Shown here: positions 57,888-64,000 of the stretch, in pieces | How the letters are laid out: each line of letters opens with the position of its first letter | Numbering within the stretch: the stretch's first letter is position 1 | Assembly: GCA_022592435.1 (NCBI GenBank) | Contig: JABYQS010000006.1 | Span: 186,001-250,000 of the forward strand | Source: Cerioporus squamosus | Lineage: Eukaryota; Basidiomycota; Agaricomycetes; Polyporales; Polyporaceae | Direction: 5' to 3' | Length of the DNA stretch: 64,000 nucleotides | Notes under the pieces: model-generated | Databases searched by the model: none | What the model was told of the DNA's origin: nothing | Seen by the model: the letters and a program-made list of their open reading frames with translations, nothing else | Program-made: the position numbers and the translations under genes

Positions 57888-59225
57888 GCTGTTCTCGCAC
57901 TCTTCCCTCTCTGCATCTTGCAGAGCCTTGCAATGATTCCCGTTCAGGCCTGCGATCGTTCGCATCGGGATCCAAGGTGTCCACCGAATAGCGCGCCAAC
58001 GAAGGAACGAACGGCGTCGCTACCCTTCCCCACCTCCGCCCCCACAATCAACTCCGACCAGGCCACACACCCCGACGCGCTCTATCTTCAGTCTGCATCT
58101 TATACGTCGTCTCTCATATCGCTTTGTCGCTGTCGTCGTCGCGTTGTCTGCCTCGCTATGCCTTTTCTCTCCTCAGTCTCCTCGCATCTCTTTTGCTCCG
58201 TCTCATGACGCAGGCACGGCACGACCAGGCGCTGCCGCTTGGGACCCAGGCCGCAGTGCAGGCTGCGGACCCGTCGCTCTCATGCCACGTCCCTTATGCA
58301 TCCCTTTCTAGTGTTCTTATACTCTGTAACATACAGGACTATTCTAAATGTCGCCGTAAACCCCACCCACCCTCTCCACATCTCTCCTCCGCCTATGCCT
58401 TATCACAGGCTTCCATTATCGATTGCTTCGTTCTGATTCGCGTATTTATCGCCTTGAGTACCCTTACTTGATTGTCTCTTCCTCTCCGTACCCACCCATC
58501 GTCCCTCACCAGCCACTGCCGCCTCTGACTCTCGCGCCCTCCCATCCGCGCTGTCTCAGGGCACGCTGCGGGAGGAGTTCTGCGACGAGGACGATGGGGC
58601 GGTTGTTCGGCCTTCCCAGTCTTCAATCCGCCACAGGACACTTTCTGCGTCCGCTCCCGTTTCCATTCCCGACTCTGATCTATTCATATTGTGAAATATT
58701 TTTGTCGAAACCCTTCTCGTTTCTCGCTCTAGCTCTATCCTCTCTACTCGCTCCGCTCCGAACACCTATGTATTTTTTGGTCCCCAGCCTCGATATGATC
58801 TCAGGCTCTAGTCGTATAGCTAGCGGATGATCCCCACCCCTACTGTTTCGATGGCTAGTTTGTGTTTCCCCAGCTCCAGTCCCAGTCCACAGATCAGTAT
58901 ACGTACAGTACAGCGTAGTGAGCCAGCGCAACCTTGTGACGGCGACGAATGAGAAAGTAGCCTAATCTTCCATCCCCTTGTGCGTCTTTGCGCTGACAGA
59001 CGAAGAGAGACCGCGATTGTGTACTCCATAGAAGTACAGCAGGTGAGAGTATGTCTCGTACCCGCTGCGGTCAGAATGTTTGAGCTTGGGAGAAGAGCCG
59101 GACTGTCTTCGCTGTCATCTAGAGAGCTGAAGTTTGAAGCTCCGAAGAGGCGGCGACAGGGGCCAACTCACTCTGCCCATCTGCAAACCTTGCACGACAC
59201 TGCGTGCATTAACCACTTCGTCATG
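57888..59225. other. Gene-free region with pyrimidine-rich segments
   Basis: This 1.3-kb stretch follows the zinc-finger gene. It is rich in C/T runs on the plus strand (for example around 58110-58200 and 58480-58560). No conserved coding frame is visible. It may include a long 3' untranslated region and the former promoter of the trypsin-like relic. Confidence 0.45.
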
Positions 59226-60932
59226 GATCCTCTCAGTTAGTCCTATCATCTTTTCCTTCGTATTTCTACGCTAACCTCTCGAAGCTGTACCATTCACGGA
59301 AGATGAACTGAACAAAGCCGGTCTGCTAGGCGAAGGCGAGTCCCTTAGTCTTAGTTCTGCACGTCAAGGGCATCCCTTCCAGCGCTTTAAGCGCTAGTTC
59401 GTCATCTCGAGCTGAGGGAAAACTCACTCGTCTTTCTCCGTCTTATAGACTCATAGTACAATTTATGCCATACTTACCATCTCTTTTAGAGGGGTATCCG
59501 ACCTCGCCGCGCAGGTGTTCAAGACTATGAGAGAGCACCCGGAGCTGCTGAGCGAGTCCTTCAATTTCTTTCTGAGTCTACACCACACTTACCACCTTCA
59601 TCCATAACTCTCTCTCTTCACTCTCCAATGTATTGACCTCCATGACCAGCAACGCAAGCGCCCCAGCTCACCCCGTGTGCCCGGCTCCCCGGTCATAAGC
59701 AACAGGGTGACTATGGCGTCCAATGTCTCCGTGCACGGCCCGGACGAGTACGAGACAACGTCATATTGTAACGGCATCACTGGGGACGACGACCATCCGG
59801 TCCTCGTCTACCGTTCGGACTTCCTCACTACGCCCTTCCCCAAGCCCGTGGGCAGATACGCCCATCTCCCCATCAAGTCGCTCCGCGGAATCTTCGACAC
59901 CCCGCTCAATGGTGTCTGGAACGCTGTCGGTCCCCAGATTCGTGACCTGCTCAAGGCTCGGAAGATTGACTGGTCGTCCGTTGACCCTGCCCGCTTCTTC
60001 ACCTACGCACCGCTAGGAGAGGAGGCAAAGGGGAGTCTCGGTCCTGTCGTCATATGGGTCGGCGTCAGACCGGGCTCTAACATCCGCCGATACCGCCTAC
60101 GAGGTCTCCCAAAAGATCCTTACCCTCCTGCGGAAGAACGGAGTCGACGATTCTGTTGTGGAATGGCGCGAAGCGGTCCCGCAGAGGCTCGTAGGTGCCC
60201 CCCTTATGCGCATGTCGACAGCAGCAATGCCACCCATCACGTCCGTCGTTTCCTCACTGCTCTTCTCGGCGTCCCTCTTGCAACCAGAGAAATGGAAGAG
60301 GAGGCTTCCCAGGGCACCCTTACGCTCTGGTTCCACGAGAACAAAACCAAGGACGGCACCCCCAGCAACAAGGTTTACGGAGTCAGTAACTGCCACGTCC
60401 TGCGCAAGAACACCGTCGTCGATTACGAGCTCAGAGGCGGCGCACCCAACCCGTTCGAGTGTGCGGACTGCATCGATTTCTGCGCGGCCTCGACGAAATC
60501 ACGAAGGCCATCGCTGATTGTGGCATTCTCGCCGACCTTTGGGTCCGAGAGATCGTCAAACTGCAGGCGAAGGAGAGGCAGGATGCGGAGAACAAGAAGG
60601 TGATCAAGGCGAAGCAACGCCAATTGGACGATGAGACCGAAGCTATCGCCGATGTTGAAGCCCTCTACGACGACGTCGTGGGACACTGGTGCGACATCAA
60701 GCTCCACCGCACCATTGGGTACGTTCAATATGCCCCAGCCATCTCGGTCGACGTCAAAGGCGGCACGCTCTATACCTCGGACTGGGCTGCGTTCTTAGCT
60801 GCTGAGGCGAAGGTTAGGTATGGGTTCGAGGGCAACGTCGTTGATCTCGGTGCGTTTCGACTTATCTTGTTTACCTCGTCTAACGAAACCAACCTCATTC
60901 AGGATCTAAGTACGCTCCTCAAGACCTCATAG

Positions 60933-61561
60933 ACACTAGTTTTCCACCCGTGGCTTTGCCCCGTGGCGCGTGAGCCTTCGGCTCATCGTTACGTTGCTTC
61001 GCCTGCGGCTCAGTGTGCAATAAGTATCTATTTCATTGAAGGGAACTTAGTGAATTCGTTGGCAGTAAGCCCCGTAGCTGCCCCCGTGAGCCTTTGAACA
61101 CTTCAATGATCATGATTTCACCTAGACCTTGAATGGTTGAGGCAAGCTGAGTAAGTAGGGGGTCGGTATACTTAATACCACTTGGTGAAGGGCGGTCAAT
61201 GTGGCAGGACTTGCAGAGTTGAAGGGCATTAGAACCGTCAATGATGCGCACTGTGACCGATTAGTTACTGATCAGCCGGGGATAAGTAAGTCTGGGTAAG
61301 TAAGTACTTGTGATCAACCCATCATAAGTCAGTACATAATAAGGCATGGTTGCTCAAATTTTCTTTGGGCTCCCTATCTTTGATCAGGACTCTGCGTAAC
61401 ACTTACGGCGTTGACAGCGGGACGCCGAGCGGAACTCGGCGTAAGACAGTCCAACTCGGAGGCCTCGCAAGCTCGGCCCACCCAGAGCGCCTCGCAAGCT
61501 CGGCGGCAACAGCGCACATGGCTGCCACGTGGGACCCCCCCCGCTGCGCCATTAGTTATAG
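60933..61561. mobile_element. ~630-bp insertion inside the trypsin-like relic
   Basis: The relic's coding sequence stops making sense just after the codons for KYAPQDLI and resumes at 61562 (MFYP). The 629-bp segment between has no coding similarity to the gene. ATAG flanks both ends (60929-60932 and 61558-61561) and may be a 4-bp target-site duplication. No terminal inverted repeats or transposase frame are seen. It contains a hairpin (60971-60985), two copies of GCCTCGCAAGCTCGG (61462-61476, 61489-61503) and a C8 run. A small non-autonomous element or solo repeat is the most likely identity. Confidence 0.5.
60971..60985. repeat. Perfect hairpin TGAGCC-TTC-GGCTCA
   Basis: A 6-bp stem with a 3-base loop near the left end of the insertion. 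It may be part of a structured terminal region of the inserted element. Confidence 0.7.
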
Positions 61562-61753
61562 ATGTTCTATCCTAGGCCTCCCGATGGTAGTCGGACCACG
61601 TTCAAGTTCCCCACCGGGATGAAGCTCCGGATCGAGGGCTGCACCACGAAGGAGGACCTCGCCCACCCTGCAGAGTTCGACGGCGAAGGCCAGCGCTGTC
61701 TTATGGTCGGCAAGGTCGGCAACACCACCAACCTCACTGTCGGACGCTACGCC

Positions 61754-61777
61754 GGCCTAGTCTCGGGCCTAGTCTCG
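61754..61777 (+). repeat. 12-bp tandem duplication inside the relic
   Basis: GGCCTAGTCTCG occurs twice in tandem and turns GLVSF into GLVSGLVSF. It is in frame, so by itself it would not break the protein, but it fits loss of selection. Confidence 0.85.
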
Positions 61778-62061
61778 TTCACTCGGAACGAAGTCGGCGT
61801 CGAGTCCGTCGAGCTCGGTATCTACAACTCGGGCGACAAGGGCGCCGAAGTCTTCTCCTCCAAAGGAGACTCGGGCTCTCTCGTCTGGCACATGACAACG
61901 ACGGTAAAGCCCGCATCGTTGGCCAACTCCACTCTGGCCGCAACAAAGGGGGCTCGTCCAGCAATCACGTCACGTACTGCACTCCTGGCTGGCACCTCCT
62001 GGACCACATCAAGAAGCGGTTCAAGTACGCCGACTTCTACCGCACCACCTGGTCAGTTTGA

Positions 62062-63057
62062 GAACGACATCAGCGTTGGGTTGTCTCTTTCTACGGAACG
62101 CCTCGAAGCCAGCATCATCTCCTGCGACCTCTTCACCTCCACTACATATGCCCCTTCTCTAGTCCTCGTTTGTTCACTACAAATCATCCCCGTCCCCCGT
62201 CCCGTCCTTCTCTGCAGTCGCATGTATGCATATCAATATCGCGGCAGGACGAGCAACATCTGTTCAGCATATCTTTCCCGGTTGTAGCAAATAGCATCCG
62301 GGGCTGTCTCTGTGTCATCAGCGTACTGCACTAAGTACTTAGTACGGCATACCAACCAGAGTATTGGGACCCGCATCCGACGCGTACCAGAGCGTTCTGT
62401 GATAATGCTTATGTTCATATTGAGATTCAGTCATACACATCGAGACTATTAACGATGCATCGAGATGGAGAGCAAACCAAGACGATAAGAGATCAGAGGA
62501 AACGCGAAACGAGGAGCAAAGTAAGACACAGCGCGAACGAGAAGAGGGCGACAGAGGGGTAGCGGGGAGGGGTGGGTGCAGATGGGACCGGTATCGAAAT
62601 ATCGACAAAGCGAAAAAAGTTGACAAGGGCGGGATTCAAAAGAGCATGGTCACCGGGCGAGGACGAGACGCGACGCGACGGAACGGGGAGAGAGCTATGG
62701 ACAAGACCGGGTACTCGAAGCATGGACAAGAACGAGAGACAGAATTCACAAAAAGGAGAGGTCATGGGTGGGTCGTCATATATCCGGATGCAGGGTGCAG
62801 GGTGAGACGAGGAGCGGGAAACGTAAAGGGCAAGGAGAGTCATGCAGTGCAACTAGGTGGCTGGTGCATACGGAACGCAGAGGCGCGTTAACATTGTCCG
62901 CGATACACCTCTAGCAGCAGAGTCGAGTGGGAGAGATGATGAGTGCAAAGTGGGAACGGGAAGGTGGTGGGTAGGGGTGGGGAAGTCCGTGGGCTCTAGA
63001 GCAAACATCTAGTATGTACCGATACTATGCTTCCGCGACGCGTAGAAGTGACACACA
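62062..63057. other. Intergenic between the relic and the Byr4-like gene
   Basis: This 1.0-kb stretch holds the 3' region of the minus-strand Byr4-like gene. A palindromic AAGTACTTAGTAC lies at about 62333-62345; the core GTACTTAGTAC also occurs near 20068. No coding frame is supported. Confidence 0.5.
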
Positions 63058-64000
63058 CTAGTACTGTCGCGTGGCGAGCGCACGGATCTCGAACAAGCAC
63101 GAGCGGTCGGGCTCCGCGAAAACGTCGTGGCCAACCGCGAGCCACTGCTTGAGCTCGGCGCGGTGGCGCTCCTCCGCCGCGCGGCACTTCTCGACGAACG
63201 AGTCGTCCACGTCGCAGACCATGGACGCGCGCGAGCACCGGTCGCTCTCGCTCTCGGACATGCTCCGTGTGTGGCTCCGCGCGGGGCTCGGCGCCTCGAC
63301 GCGCGACATGGATGAGTTCGTCGACTGGTCCGACGCGGCGGCGTTCCCAGACTGAAGCTGCTGGCTCGCGCGGATCGTGCCCCCGCGCGCCTCCCAGTCG
63401 TCGTCGTCTTCGTCGTCGGCGAGGTCCGCGAAGACGTCGGGCTCCTCCTCGTCGGGGTGCAGCGTCGATATCCAGCACATGCGATTGGGGTCGAATATCA
63501 TGTTGCCGACGACGCGCGCGCCGGACGCGAAGGAGCCCACGGGCGAGCCTATTGATGAGCCGGTGAGGTGGGTAATGAGGGCCGGGCGTGTTGATGTGCC
63601 GACGGCAGCGTCGAAATCTCGGAGAGCTTGGTCGTTCCCCTCCCACCGCAGTGTGGTCGGGTTCCATTTCATCTCTCCAACGACTGCACAAGAACGGTTC
63701 AGTAAGCACGCGTCTCGCCGAAGCATCCCGCGAAGACGCGTACCTTTGGCTGGGCCAGCGCCACCCAAGTTGCGTATGAGAGTCGGTTTCCTCCTCGTCT
63801 GCGCCGGGGAGGCGACCTTCTTCCTCTTCGCACTGAGCTCCGCATCCTTTGACGGCGACGTTTTTGGCGACTCTGCCGGCTTTGAAGATGGGAACTCTAT
63901 GCGCCCTGTCCGCTTGAGCGTCTTGGAAGGCCCTGGCGCTCTTGACGATTCTGGGAACGAAGGCGCGCGCGTTGTCAGCCAATGTACGTCAAGGGACAAT
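63058..64000 (-). CDS. Byr4/Bfa1-like mitotic-exit (septation) regulator, 5' part outside window
   Basis: Only the C-terminal part is present. Exons run from beyond 64000 to 63744 and from 63683 to 63058; the intron donor GTACGC and acceptor fit. Conserved Byr4/Bfa1 blocks are seen: KPTLIRNLGGAGPAK, VVGEMKWNPTTLRWEGND, RPALITHL, VVGNMIFDPNRMCWIS followed by EEEPDVFADL, and the C-terminal FEIRALATRQY. In yeasts Byr4/Bfa1 partners with Cdc16/Bub2 to form the GAP complex that restrains the Spg1/Tem1 GTPase until mitotic exit. The missing N-terminus must lie in the next sequence to the right. An Asp-rich DDEDDDDWEA stretch and a Ser-rich segment precede the tail. Confidence 0.85.
   Translation of the reverse strand, partial: LSLDVHWLTTRAPSFPESSRAPGPSKTLKRTGRIEFPSSKPAESPKTSPSKDAELSAKRKKVASPAQTRRKPTLIRNLGGAGPAKGTRLRGMLRRDACLLNRSCAVVGEMKWNPTTLRWEGNDQALRDFDAAVGTSTRPALITHLTGSSIGSPVGSFASGARVVGNMIFDPNRMCWISTLHPDEEEPDVFADLADDEDDDDWEARGGTIRASQQLQSGNAAASDQSTNSSMSRVEAPSPARSHTRSMSESESDRCSRASMVCDVDDSFVEKCRAAEERHRAELKQWLAVGHDVFAEPDRSCLFEIRALATRQY

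Larger units (their letters stand above)
59226..62061 (+). pseudogene. Decayed trypsin-like protein of an expanded agaricomycete family
   Basis: Recognisable blocks remain in order: PFTEDELNKAGLLGEGESL, DLAAQVFKTMREHPELL, PVGRYAHLPIKSLRGIFDTP, IRDLLKARKIDWSSVDPARF, GTLTLWFHENKTKDG, YGVSNCHVLRK, ILADLWVREIVKLQAKE, IGYVQYAPAISVDVKGGTLY, LTVGRYAGLVS, ELGIYNSGDKGAEVF, the GDSGSLVW motif and NHVTYCTPGWHLLD. The GDSGS Ser and the CH of SNCHVL suggest a trypsin-like fold. The frame is broken by an in-frame TAG at 59395, an extra A near 60079, missing bases near 60210, 60452 and 61891, and a ~630-bp insertion after 60932. Family identity is from memory of repeated agaricomycete proteins; no search was possible. 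It cannot encode a full-length product. Confidence 0.8.

Noticed and set aside
1..64000. CRISPR arrays, operons, prophage and plasmid features
   Set aside because: The window is eukaryotic with spliced genes; no regularly spaced repeats or prokaryotic signals were found.

Overview
This window is nuclear DNA from a filamentous fungus, almost certainly a basidiomycete of the class Agaricomycetes. The evidence is dense, intron-rich genes on both strands, introns of about 50-65 nt with GTRNGT-like donors and CTGAC/CTNAC branch sites, GC-rich third codon positions, CT-rich leaders, and gene families typical of that group: a HapX-type bZIP, a coiled-coil protein with a C-terminal domain I associate with DUF6697, and a decayed member of a trypsin-like family that I recall as high-copy in agaricomycetes. 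No CRISPR array, operon, rRNA or convincing tRNA gene was seen. Gene models were built by eye by splicing open frames; most were checked by phase arithmetic.

Layout: 1-2.8 kb no gene; 2.8-11.5 kb a four-TM membrane protein (-), the FYV6/FAM192A splicing-related protein (+), the ESS2/DGCR14 splicing factor (-), the dynein regulator NudE (-) and the exosome subunit CSL4 (-); 11.7-17.1 kb pyruvate dehydrogenase E2 (+) and a 13-exon coiled-coil protein (+); 17.3-19.9 kb a tandem pair of short-chain dehydrogenases (-); 20.2-25.7 kb a TTC1-like TPR protein (+), an XRCC2-like RecA paralogue (-) and a coiled-coil protein carrying a 5-bp frameshifting duplication (+); 26.6-31.5 kb SLX9 (-), an SLC35F5-like transporter (+) and a stand-alone adenylate-forming enzyme (-); 33.4-38.1 kb a mitochondrial PPR protein (+) and the iron regulator HapX (-); 38.1-42.0 kb a gene-free interval with a 42-C homopolymer and a 44-bp tandem duplication; 42.0-50.8 kb a GIT1-type glycerophosphodiester permease (+), mitochondrial SLS1 (+) and the rRNA methyltransferase SPB1 (-); 51.9-57.9 kb a BTB protein (-), a TMEM256/DUF423 membrane protein (+) and a C2H2-like zinc-finger protein with a frame break (+); 59.2-62.1 kb a multiply mutated trypsin-like pseudogene interrupted by a ~630-bp insertion; 63.1-64.0 kb the 3' part of a Byr4/Bfa1-like mitotic-exit regulator (-), running off the window.

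Most genes are housekeeping: RNA processing (FYV6, ESS2, CSL4, SLX9, SPB1), mitochondrial function (E2, PPR, SLS1), cytoskeleton and cell cycle (NudE, Byr4) and DNA repair (XRCC2). Several lie head-to-head over 180-310 bp and probably share promoters. The accessory-looking parts are the SDR pair, the adenylate-forming enzyme, the GIT permease and the trypsin-like relic. I did not find a clearly new biological system. The most useful leads are evolutionary or gene-structure oddities: the multi-lesion pseudogene with an insert, an SDR paralogue that has lost a splice acceptor, two frame breaks in otherwise intact genes, and a start codon standing alone in its own exon.
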